Shown here in pieces: positions 53,048-62,100 of a stretch of 64,000 bases of DNA. The position numbers and the translations under genes are program-made. Location: the NCBI RefSeq assembly GCF_009796825.1, contig NZ_CP047030.1, forward strand, positions 1,215,501 to 1,279,500, read 5' to 3'. Source of the stretch: Algibacter sp. L3A6 (GTDB taxonomy: Bacteria; Bacteroidota; Bacteroidia; Flavobacteriales; Flavobacteriaceae). Within the stretch, counting starts at the first letter, position 1; every line of letters begins with the position of its first letter. The notes under the pieces were generated by a model. The model worked only from the letters and a program-made list of their open reading frames with translations, made no database searches and was not told the DNA's origin.

Positions 53048-55060
53048 TTATTTGTATGAACGTTGTTTTAGTTCAATATCTTTAAATTCTAATTCTTCTT
53101 TGTGTAAAACCGCATCGCCAGGCTCTCCTTTAAATTCCCATGCAGAAACAAAAGCAAAGTCTTTATCGTTACGTTTTGCTTCTCCTTTTTGCGGACCATC
53201 TAACTCAGCAGACTCTTCTCTAAAGTGACCACCACAAGATTCTTCTCTTACTAAAGCATCTTTAGCAAATAACTCACCAAGCTCTAAGAAATCGGCAACA
53301 CGTCCCGCTTTTTCAAGCTCAGGATTCATCTCATTTGATGACCCAGGAACAGATACTTCTTTCCAAAACTCTTCACGAATGGCTTTAATTTCAACCATTG
53401 CTTCTTTTAAGCCTTGAGCGTTTCTAGACATTCCACATTTATCCCACATTACTTTTCCAAGTTTTTTGTGGAAGTAATCTACAGATTTTGTTCCTTTATT
53501 ATTTACAAAGAACTCTATCTTATCTTTTACTTCTTTTTCAGCTTCTTCAAATTCTTTTGAATCTGTTGAAATTGGCCCAGTTCTAATATCATCAGCTAAA
53601 TAATCACCAATAGTATAAGGCAACACAAAGTAACCATCAGCTAAACCTTGCATTAAAGCAGAAGCTCCTAACCTATTTGCACCGTGATCAGAGAAATTAG
53701 CTTCACCAATACAATACAATCCAGGAACAGTAGTCATTAAGTTATAATCTACCCAAACACCTCCCATTGTGTAATGAACAGCCGGATAAATCATCATAGG
53801 AGTTTCGTAAGGGTTTTGATCTATGATTTTCTCATACATCTGGAATAAGTTTCCGTATTTAGCCTTTACAATCTCTTGACCTAATGCTTTAATTTTCTCT
53901 TTTGAAGGATTCGTTATATTATGAATTTTAGCTTGCTCTGTCCCGTAACGTTCAAAAGCAGCAGCAAAATCTAAATAAACAGCTTCTCCTGTAGCATTTA
54001 CTCCGTAACCAGCATCACAACGTTCTTTTGCTGCTCTAGATGCAACATCACGTGGAACTAAGTTACCAAATGCAGGATAACGTCTTTCTAAGTAGTAATC
54101 TCTTTCATCTTCAGACAAATCGGTTGGTTTTTTACGACCTTCACGAATTGCCATAACGTCTTCCATATTCTTTGGAACCCAAATACGACCATCATTACGT
54201 AAAGACTCAGACATCAATGTTAATTTAGACTGATAATCTCCTGAACGAGGAATACACGTTGGGTGAATTTGAGTATAACAAGGGTTAGCAAAAAATGCTC
54301 CTTTTTTATGTATTTTCCATGCTGCAGTAACATTACTACCCATGGCATTAGTTGATAAAAAGTATACGTTTCCGTAACCTCCAGTTGCAACAACAACAGC
54401 GTGAGCTGAATGACGTTCTATTTCACCAGTTATCAAGTTTCTTGCTATAATACCTCTTGCTTTTCCATCAACTTTTACAACATCAAGCATTTCGTGACGA
54501 TTGAACATTTCAATCTTTCCACGAGCAATTTGACGGTTCATTGCTGAATAAGCTCCTAATAATAATTGTTGACCTGTTTGACCTTTAGCATAAAATGTTC
54601 TAGAAACTAGTACACCACCGAATGAACGGTTATCTAAAAGACCACCATAATCACGAGCAAAAGGAACTCCTTGTGCCACACATTGGTCAATAATATTTGA
54701 AGATACCTCTGCTAAACGATATACGTTTGCTTCACGTGAACGATAATCGCCACCTTTTACAGTATCGTAAAATAATCTATATGTAGAATCACCATCTCCT
54801 TGGTAATTTTTAGCAGCATTAATTCCACCTTGTGCAGCAATTGAGTGCGCACGTCTAGGTGAATCTTGATAAGCAAATGCTTTTACATTATATCCTAACT
54901 CAGCTAAGGTAGCAGCGGCAGAACCTCCTGCTAAACCTGTACCAACTACAATAACATCGATATGACGTTTGTTTGCTGGATTTACTAAGTTTATTTTGTT
55001 TTTATAATCTGTCCATTTATCTTTAATTGGACCTTTTGGTACTCTTGAATCTAAAGCCAT
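53048..55060 (-). CDS. sdhA: Succinate dehydrogenase/fumarate reductase flavoprotein subunit
   Basis: 670 residues. The FAD site VVGTGLAGGSAAATLAELGY, the segment HSIAAQGGINAAKNY with the histidine used for covalent FAD, the catalytic YTQIHPTCIPRSG and LYCIGEANFSDHGANRLGASALMQG are present. It oxidises succinate (or reduces fumarate) on the cytoplasmic side. It lies 12 bases after sdhC and 12 bases before sdhB, all in one operon. No anomaly was noticed. Confidence 0.96.
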   Translation of the reverse strand: MALDSRVPKGPIKDKWTDYKNKINLVNPANKRHIDVIVVGTGLAGGSAAATLAELGYNVKAFAYQDSPRRAHSIAAQGGINAAKNYQGDGDSTYRLFYDTVKGGDYRSREANVYRLAEVSSNIIDQCVAQGVPFARDYGGLLDNRSFGGVLVSRTFYAKGQTGQQLLLGAYSAMNRQIARGKIEMFNRHEMLDVVKVDGKARGIIARNLITGEIERHSAHAVVVATGGYGNVYFLSTNAMGSNVTAAWKIHKKGAFFANPCYTQIHPTCIPRSGDYQSKLTLMSESLRNDGRIWVPKNMEDVMAIREGRKKPTDLSEDERDYYLERRYPAFGNLVPRDVASRAAKERCDAGYGVNATGEAVYLDFAAAFERYGTEQAKIHNITNPSKEKIKALGQEIVKAKYGNLFQMYEKIIDQNPYETPMMIYPAVHYTMGGVWVDYNLMTTVPGLYCIGEANFSDHGANRLGASALMQGLADGYFVLPYTIGDYLADDIRTGPISTDSKEFEEAEKEVKDKIEFFVNNKGTKSVDYFHKKLGKVMWDKCGMSRNAQGLKEAMVEIKAIREEFWKEVSVPGSSNEMNPELEKAGRVADFLELGELFAKDALVREESCGGHFREESAELDGPQKGEAKRNDKDFAFVSAWEFKGEPGDAVLHKEELEFKDIELKQRSYK

Positions 55061-55072
55061 AGTATTATAAGA

Positions 55073-55750
55073 TTAATGGTTAAAAAAATGATAAAGCGCA
55101 ATAACAACAAATCCTAACGGGATAATAATAGAATAGGCTTTACCAATATTTTGTAATGTTTGTTTTCTTCCTGCTGTAGACCCCATAGATTGGAAAGCAG
55201 AAGTGAAGCCGTGCATTAAATGCAGTGCTAAAAACACAAAAGCAATTACATAGGCTACTACACGAGCAGGGTTTGAGAATTTGTGAACAAGCTCGTCGTA
55301 ATAACGAAAACCTTCAACACCATCCATGGTTCCTGACCAATCGCCTTGAATAAATTTTGTGTTAATTTCTGGAAACCAAAAATCGATAAAATGTAATACA
55401 ACAAATGCTAAAATGGCTACACCACTCCAAATCATGTTTCTGCTCATCCAAGAAGAATTAGCAGCACCATTATTTTTAGCGTAATTAACGCCATTTGCTT
55501 TTTTGTTTTTAAGTTCTAAAATGAATCCCATAATAAAATGAAATACAACTCCAAAAATTAAAACAGGTTGCAATGCAAATTGTATTAAAGGATTTGTTCC
55601 CATAAAGTGTGACACCTCGTTAAAAGTGTCTGGGCTAAATACCGATAGCATATTAATTGCAAAATGTTGTAACAAGAAAAACATGAGGAAGAATGCAGAA
55701 AGTGCCATAGCAACTTTTCTTCCTATTGAAGATTTAAAAAATCCGCTCAT
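55073..55750 (-). CDS. sdhC: Succinate dehydrogenase cytochrome b subunit
   Basis: 225 residues with five predicted membrane helices, the single-subunit anchor of type B complexes. Histidines suited to bind two b haems lie in LQHFAINML, VFHFIMGFI, VLHFIDFWF and ALHLMHGFTSAF. It anchors SdhAB and passes electrons to menaquinone. First gene of the operon; a near-ideal promoter (TTG, 20-base spacer, TACCTTTG) lies upstream. Confidence 0.94.
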   Translation of the reverse strand: MSGFFKSSIGRKVAMALSAFFLMFFLLQHFAINMLSVFSPDTFNEVSHFMGTNPLIQFALQPVLIFGVVFHFIMGFILELKNKKANGVNYAKNNGAANSSWMSRNMIWSGVAILAFVVLHFIDFWFPEINTKFIQGDWSGTMDGVEGFRYYDELVHKFSNPARVVAYVIAFVFLALHLMHGFTSAFQSMGSTAGRKQTLQNIGKAYSIIIPLGFVVIALYHFFNH

Positions 55751-55776
55751 TATTTTAAAATTAGTTTATAGTCTTA

Positions 55777-55807
55777 CAAAGGTAGTGAGCAAGCCTATTT
55801 TTAACAA
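55777..55807 (-). promoter_or_regulatory. sdhCAB promoter, -33 TTG and -7 TACCTTTG
   Basis: On the minus strand, TTG (55805-55807), a 20-base spacer and TACCTTTG (55777-55784) match the full Bacteroidetes sigma consensus, 26 bases upstream of the sdhC ATG. It is the best-formed promoter in the window and serves as an internal reference for the -7 calls elsewhere. Confidence 0.75.
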
Positions 55808-55850
55808 GTTTTAAACGGTATTTTATTTTGTATTTAGAATGATTATAATT

Positions 55851-55897
55851 AAAAAACTCATCTTATATTTTCCGTAAACCAGAAAACATAAGATGAG
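55851..55897 (-). terminator. Intrinsic terminator of the secreted protease gene
   Basis: On the minus strand, a stem CTCATCTTATGTTTTC / GAAAATATAAGATGAG (one mismatch) followed by six T residues, about 35 bases past the stop at 55933. Confidence 0.85.
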
Positions 55898-55932
55898 CTA
55901 ATTACATCTATAAATCTTTTTAAAAGATTTCT

Positions 55933-57660
55933 TTATTTCACGATAAGCTTTTTAGTAATTGTAGCTAAATCGGAATTAATATTTACAAAATAAAGTCCTT
56001 TAGAAATACCTGATAAACTTATGGATTGCACTCCCGAAGTGTTCGAAGCATCGTGTTTAGATATTAAACGTCCATTTACATCGTAAATCACTACAGACTC
56101 TAAATTAATTGATGATGCTTTTTTAAGAAAGAACGCCTCATTAGCAGGGTTTGGATATAAATCAATACCACTCTCTAAAACATCTTCTTCTACGCTTAAT
56201 TGCCCAGAATACAATGTCATTAATTGATAATCACAAACAGAGTTTGTTGTACTCTTGGCAACAATAATATCTCCAGCTTCTTTATTAGTGCTTGACAAAG
56301 TTCTTGTAACTTGTCCTGGACCGATATCAAAATCCATAAGATCCTCACTATCTATAACATGATCCAACAAATGCGCATGCCCCAATTCGTGTAATGCAAC
56401 ACTTTCAAAATCAATATCGAAAAAAGGTAAATTTGGACCATAGTCCCAGTTTTCTTCACTAGTAAACAAAATATCAACCTCAGCCACAACCCAATCAGCA
56501 CTATTACAACTATCGTAATACACTATAGTTTCTCCTAAATAACCTTCAGGTAAAGTAGCACTAAACCCAATAAGGTTTAAGTTATCTATCCCCGAATTAG
56601 TTTCAGAAGTATCCTCTCCTAACATCCAGTTTATTTTAGTTTCATTACGCCAAGTATCTAACGCTCTCAAAAAAGCTGCTGCTGCCGCTGTGTTTGCAGA
56701 AAAACTTGAATTCTGACTCCATGTAAAACCACCATTTCCATTATCTCCATAGTGCTGAGCTAGATATGCCTGTCCTGAATTATTATTATTTAACAATGCA
56801 AAAGACACTGTTAAAACATCTTCCGAAGTAGAGAAATCACCATTAGCATCAACAACTGTTACAACTCCTGTTCCTGCCAAAGATGGCACTTCAACAGTAA
56901 TTAAAGTATCCGTCCAACTTAAAACCTGCGAGCTAAGAGCATAAGTAGTAGATACTCCTCCATCGCTAGAATTTGCAAAGCCAACGTCACCCTTTACAGC
57001 ACCAAAACCTGTTCCTGCAATCGTTAAAACACTTTCAGTACCTGCACTAATCTCACCTGGAGAATATGTAATACTGCTTGGTGCTAAAACTTTTGCGCTT
57101 TTTGCAGCCTTATTTGCACGCTCTAAAGCATCAAACTCTAAAACTTCAGAAAAATTAGATTTTGTTTTAGATAAAATTTCAGTGTAAACAGATTCTACAC
57201 TTTCCATTTTATGAAAAGGATTTGTTACAACATTTTTATTTAAATCGTATTTATAAAAACCTTGAACACCAGCGTAAGCTCTAAATGCGTTGGCATGATC
57301 AACAGTATCACTAGTTAAAGTAAATACTCCAACATCATTTGTGTCTAAATTTAAACTTGGAGATACTTTTTGCGCCATAGTACCAACAGTACCACCTTTA
57401 GTTACAACCTGAACAGTTGTTGCCGGTTGTCCTTTAAACACCTTATAAACCTCAACAGTATTTACCGTGTAGATATTAGTGTGGTCTGCGTTCCAAAAAG
57501 ATTCTTTTGAAATCACTTTTCCTTCAACAACCAAACTTGAAGATTCAATTTGCTGTGCCAGAGGGATTTCCTGTAGCATCACTTGGGCATTAAGGCTAGT
57601 TAAACCTAAAAAACCGATTAATGCCGAAAGAAGCATTTTCCTTGTGTAATTTTTAATCAT
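55933..57660 (-). CDS. Secreted matrixin-like metalloprotease with T9SS sorting domain
   Basis: 575 residues. Signal peptide (about 1-25), an N-terminal beta region, an IPT/TIG domain (about 195-290: SPGEISAGTESVLTIAGTGFG), and a metallopeptidase domain with H424, E425, H428 and H434 (HELGHAHLLDH) followed by EDLMDF, a possible Met-turn. It ends in a type IX secretion type A domain (from about 500: IDLYPNPANEAFFLKK ... GLYFVNI ... KKLIVK). The metzincin glycine (HExxHxxGxxH) is replaced by leucine. It is expected at the cell surface or outside the cell; substrate unknown. Confidence 0.85.
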   Translation of the reverse strand: MIKNYTRKMLLSALIGFLGLTSLNAQVMLQEIPLAQQIESSSLVVEGKVISKESFWNADHTNIYTVNTVEVYKVFKGQPATTVQVVTKGGTVGTMAQKVSPSLNLDTNDVGVFTLTSDTVDHANAFRAYAGVQGFYKYDLNKNVVTNPFHKMESVESVYTEILSKTKSNFSEVLEFDALERANKAAKSAKVLAPSSITYSPGEISAGTESVLTIAGTGFGAVKGDVGFANSSDGGVSTTYALSSQVLSWTDTLITVEVPSLAGTGVVTVVDANGDFSTSEDVLTVSFALLNNNNSGQAYLAQHYGDNGNGGFTWSQNSSFSANTAAAAAFLRALDTWRNETKINWMLGEDTSETNSGIDNLNLIGFSATLPEGYLGETIVYYDSCNSADWVVAEVDILFTSEENWDYGPNLPFFDIDFESVALHELGHAHLLDHVIDSEDLMDFDIGPGQVTRTLSSTNKEAGDIIVAKSTTNSVCDYQLMTLYSGQLSVEEDVLESGIDLYPNPANEAFFLKKASSINLESVVIYDVNGRLISKHDASNTSGVQSISLSGISKGLYFVNINSDLATITKKLIVK

Positions 57661-57774
57661 AATAACAATTTTTTATAATCGTGTGAGGGTGAATTAATTA
57701 GAGCCCGCAATTTACTGCTTTTCATTTTTATTACCATGTTTTTTTATTAAAAACTTTTCTTTAAATAAAACCTT

Positions 57775-57782
57775 TATTTTTG
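57775..57782 (+). promoter_or_regulatory. -7 element TATTTTTG of the aminopeptidase gene
   Basis: An exact TAnnTTTG match, followed by CAG, 31 bases upstream of the ATG at 57814. No TTG at the -33 position. Confidence 0.5.
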
Positions 57783-57813
57783 CAGTACAATTCACTTTTA
57801 AAAGATTAGAATT

Positions 57814-59106
57814 ATGAAATACAATCCAATTGACAACAAACTCTTTATAAAAAACAGAAAAAACTTCGCTAACAAAATGAAGAGTAACAGCTTAGCTGTT
57901 TTCAACTCTAACGACATTTACCCAATAAGTGCCGATAGCACTATGCCTTTTGAGCAGCATCGCGACATTTTTTACCTTAGTGGCGTTGACCAAGAAGAAA
58001 GTATTTTGGTATTATTTCCAGATTGCCCAAAGGAAAAACACCGTGAAATTCTTTTTCTAAAAGAAACAAACGAACACATTGCCATTTGGGAAGGAGAAAA
58101 ACTTACTAAAGAAAAAGCTTTTGAAACTAGCGGAATAAAAACAGTTTACTGGTTACAAGACATGGAAAAAATCATGTTTGAAATCATGACACAATGTGAT
58201 ACTGTTTACATTAACACCAACGAACATTACCGTGCCAATGTAGAAACCGAAACGCGTGAAGATCGTTTTTCAAAATGGTTAAAAGATAAATACCCTGCAC
58301 ATAGCGTAGCAAAAAGCAACCCTATTTTACAACGTTTACGCTCTGTAAAAGACCCAATTGAATTAGATTTAATTCAACAAGCTTGTGATATTACCGAAAA
58401 AGGATTTCGTAGAATTTTAAATTTTGTTAAACCTGGTGTTTGGGAATTTGAAATTGAAGCGGAATTTATGCACGAATTTTTAAGAAACAGATCTAAAAAG
58501 TTTGCTTACACACCTATTGTAGCTTCAGGAAACAATGCAAACGTTCTTCACTATGTAGAAAACAACCAACAATGCAAAGCTGGCGATTTAATTCTATTAG
58601 ATGTTGGTGCTGAATATGCTAATTACTCTAGTGACATGACAAGAACCATACCCGTTTCTGGTCGTTTTACAGACAGACAAAAAGCCGTTTACAATGCTGT
58701 GCTAAATGTTAAAAACGAAGCAACAAACATGCTTATACCAGGAACTGATTGGGCTGCTTATCATGCTGAAGTTGGTAAAATAATGACAGGAGAACTATTA
58801 AACCTAGGCTTACTTGATAAAGCCGATGTACAAAATGAAGATCCGGAATGGCCCGCTTACAAAAAACATTTTATGCATGGCACTAGCCACCACATGGGAC
58901 TAGACACACACGATTACGGTATTTTAACAGAGCCTATGCAAGAAAACATGGTATTTACTGTGGAGCCTGCTATTTACATTCCAAAAGAGGGTTTTGGCAT
59001 TAGATTAGAAGATGATGTTGTTATCCAAAAAACTGGATCTCCTTTTAATTTAATGAGAAATATTCCTTTAGAGGCTGATGAAATTGAAGACCTAATGAAT
59101 TCTTAA
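57814..59106 (+). CDS. pepP: Xaa-Pro aminopeptidase (aminopeptidase P)
   Basis: 430 residues of the M24 pita-bread fold. The N-terminal domain (about 1-175) contains FEQHRDIFYLSGVDQEE; the catalytic domain supplies the metal ligands: two aspartates in LLDVGAEYANYSSDMTRT, histidine in HGTSHHMGLDTHD, and glutamates in FTVEPAIYIP and IRLEDDVV. It removes N-terminal residues before proline. Cytosolic, monocistronic, followed by a bidirectional terminator. Confidence 0.94.
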   Translation: MKYNPIDNKLFIKNRKNFANKMKSNSLAVFNSNDIYPISADSTMPFEQHRDIFYLSGVDQEESILVLFPDCPKEKHREILFLKETNEHIAIWEGEKLTKEKAFETSGIKTVYWLQDMEKIMFEIMTQCDTVYINTNEHYRANVETETREDRFSKWLKDKYPAHSVAKSNPILQRLRSVKDPIELDLIQQACDITEKGFRRILNFVKPGVWEFEIEAEFMHEFLRNRSKKFAYTPIVASGNNANVLHYVENNQQCKAGDLILLDVGAEYANYSSDMTRTIPVSGRFTDRQKAVYNAVLNVKNEATNMLIPGTDWAAYHAEVGKIMTGELLNLGLLDKADVQNEDPEWPAYKKHFMHGTSHHMGLDTHDYGILTEPMQENMVFTVEPAIYIPKEGFGIRLEDDVVIQKTGSPFNLMRNIPLEADEIEDLMNS

Positions 59107-59135
59107 AAAACTAAAAAAAGTCAACACAAACAAAA

Positions 59136-59166
59136 AAAAAGCTGCCCGAAAAGGCAGCTTTTTTTA
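59136..59166. terminator. Bidirectional intrinsic terminator
   Basis: A stem AAAAAGCTGCC / GGCAGCTTTTTTT with a short CGAAAA loop between convergent genes. Confidence 0.88.
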
Positions 59167-59177
59167 TATCTAAAAAA

Positions 59178-62100
59178 TCAATTTAACCATCTATTTAAAG
59201 TTTCGTATAACTGCTCCTTAATAACAGGTTTAGACAGAAAATCTACACAACCTTTCTTATAACATTTTTCTTTTTCATCAGGCATAACATAAGCCGTCTG
59301 CATAATAATTTTTGTTTCAGGTTTTATTTCTAATATCCTTTCCATCGCATCAATACCATTCATTTCTGGCATTCTGATGTCGAGCAAAACAATATCGATA
59401 TGCGGATTATCCTTAAATATATCTACGGCCGATTTTCCGGTGTTTGCAAAAAGAATATCAGCCTCCGTCTTTTTTAATACAATTTTAAACAACAATTGTA
59501 TTAATGCATCATCTTCTGCAATTAAAATAGTTTTACCTTTTAAAAACGCTTCACTAATTGGAGCTACAGCTTTCTTGGCTTCCTTTTTAAATGCTGTTGA
59601 TTTTAATGGTATAGTAAAATCAAATCGAGTACCCTTACCTAACTCTGACGTTAGTTTAATTTCCCCTCCCAAAAGCGTAACAATCCCTTTGCTAATAGAA
59701 AGCCCTAAACCTGTACCACCATATATTGCACTGTTATCATAATTTACCTGTTTAAAACGCTCAAACACCTCATCGTGCTTACTTACATCAATACCAATAC
59801 CTTCATCTTTTACAAAGAATTTCAAGTAATCGCCCTCAACTGTAAAACCAAAAGAAATTTCTCCTTTTTCTGAAAATTTTAAAGCATTATTCAATAAATT
59901 AGAAATAACTTGCTGCAATCTTTGCTCATCAGTAATAATAACCAGTTTTTTTAATTCTTCTGGAACATAAGATTTTATTACAATATCATCTTTTCCTTTT
60001 ACCGCCTTTAATTGATTGTATGTTATTTCAAGATTTTTTATAAGCTTAACCAGATGGCAATCCTTATAAACAATTTTAATTTCGTTAGACTCTATTTTTG
60101 CAATATCAATAATATCATCAATTAAATTTAATAATTGCTTTGAGCTTCCGTCAATAATCTCTAAATATTTTAATCGCTGTTTCTTGGTAATATCATCGTT
60201 TCTTAACAACTCAGCAAAACCAATAACACCATTCATAGGTGTTCTAATTTCATGACTCATATTAGCCAAGAAATAATTTTTATGGATACTTGCTATTTCA
60301 GCCTCTTTTCTTGCCTTAATAAGCTCAGCTTCATATGTTTTATGTTGCGTAATATCTTGTACTGCTCCTTTAAGCGCTATAATTTTATCGTTTTCATCCC
60401 TTACAGCCTCACCCATAATACAAAGCCAACCTTTTTCGCCACCATTTTTCACAATCTCTAACTCTAAATCATAAGAAACCCCTTTGGTTTGACAGTCTTC
60501 AATGGCTTTTGATACAGTTTTCCAGCTAGACTTAGTAAACAGTCTACTACTCGACTTAACATCTGGCGGAGGCAAACTAGGGTCAAAACCATATATTTTA
60601 TACAGCTCCTCTGTCCAACGTACCTTCCCTGTCTCAACATCTAAATACCAACTTCCAACATGGGTAATTTCTTGAGCACGGCAAAGCTCTGCTTCACTTT
60701 TCAGCAATTCTGCCTTTTTATTTTTCAACTCAGTAATATCTGCAAATGTAGCAGCAAACTCACCTCTAGCCGGACTAAACAAATGTACCTGATAATGCTT
60801 GCCTTCTTTAGTTGAATACTCTTTTATATATTGTTCTTTATCAGAAATTGCAGTTTCTCCAAAGGTTGCTATCCAATCTCCAGGATCATCTTGGATGTAC
60901 GGCATAATATCCATTAACCTATTGCCTACAAAATCTTTTCTTTCTAAACCTATTATTTTCTCAAATGCCGAATTAGCATCTATATAGATCCAGTCTATAG
61001 GTTTACCCGTTTTATCTGTTATAATTTCACCATGTAAAAACCCTTCGTTTAAATTATCGAAAAGACTTTTATACCTAAGCTCAGACGTTCTAAGCTCTTT
61101 TTCGGTTTCTTTAAGCTTATTAATATTATTTAATGTAATAACAATACCGCTTATTTTTTTAGATGAAGTAACAAACGGACTTGCTCTAAATAAATAATTA
61201 TTTCGATTTCTATCACTTAACTGTTTTTCTATTGTAATAAGTTTTTCCAAAACCAACCTAGAATCTTCTATAATTTCTGCCCTAGTGTCTTCCATAAAGT
61301 TAGATGTAAAACTAGAAAGCGGCCTACCATAATCTGATTCATGTAAATTAAAAACCTCTTTAAGTGCTGGCGTAAATTTTCTAATACGTAATTCTGTATC
61401 TAAAAACAAAGTTGCAATTTCAGTGTTATCGAGTAAGTTTGTTACATCGTTACTTAAATTTGTAAGCTCTTTATTTTTCTCTTGCATTTCGGAGTTTACT
61501 GTATACAGTTCCTCATTTACAGATTGCAGTTCCTCATTTGTACTTTGAAGCTCTTCGTTAGACGCCATAAGCTCTTCGTTAGAAGATTGTAATTCTTCGT
61601 TACTAGTCTCTAGTTCTTCAATAGCATTTTGCAATTCGGTTTTTACAACTTTAAGTTCGTTTTCTAAATCTTCTAAACGCTGGTTAGATGTCTCATCAAC
61701 ATCTATATTTTTAATAACCACCGGAACTTCATACTCTAAAACTTTATCATTCGTAAACTCGATTAAATAACAGCCATTTAAATCATCATTAATACTAGGT
61801 TTATTAAATTTTAAATCGAAAGAAAAATTTTCTGCTTTAGTTTTATTAATAACACCCTTGATAATAATATCTTTCTTTTCACTTTCAAGCCTTCTAACAC
61901 CACTTCTGATAAGTCCTGCAATATCTGCATTTACTATTTTTAATAGATTATTTTGAAAAACACCTTCGCTATGAGACAAACGCTTTCCTGCATCTCCATT
62001 AATAAAAAGTATATTAAAGTTTTTATCTACAAATATAGATGCCGGACTAAATTTTTTACTTAAATATTTATGAAACACCTGTTCTGGGTTTTCTTTTACT

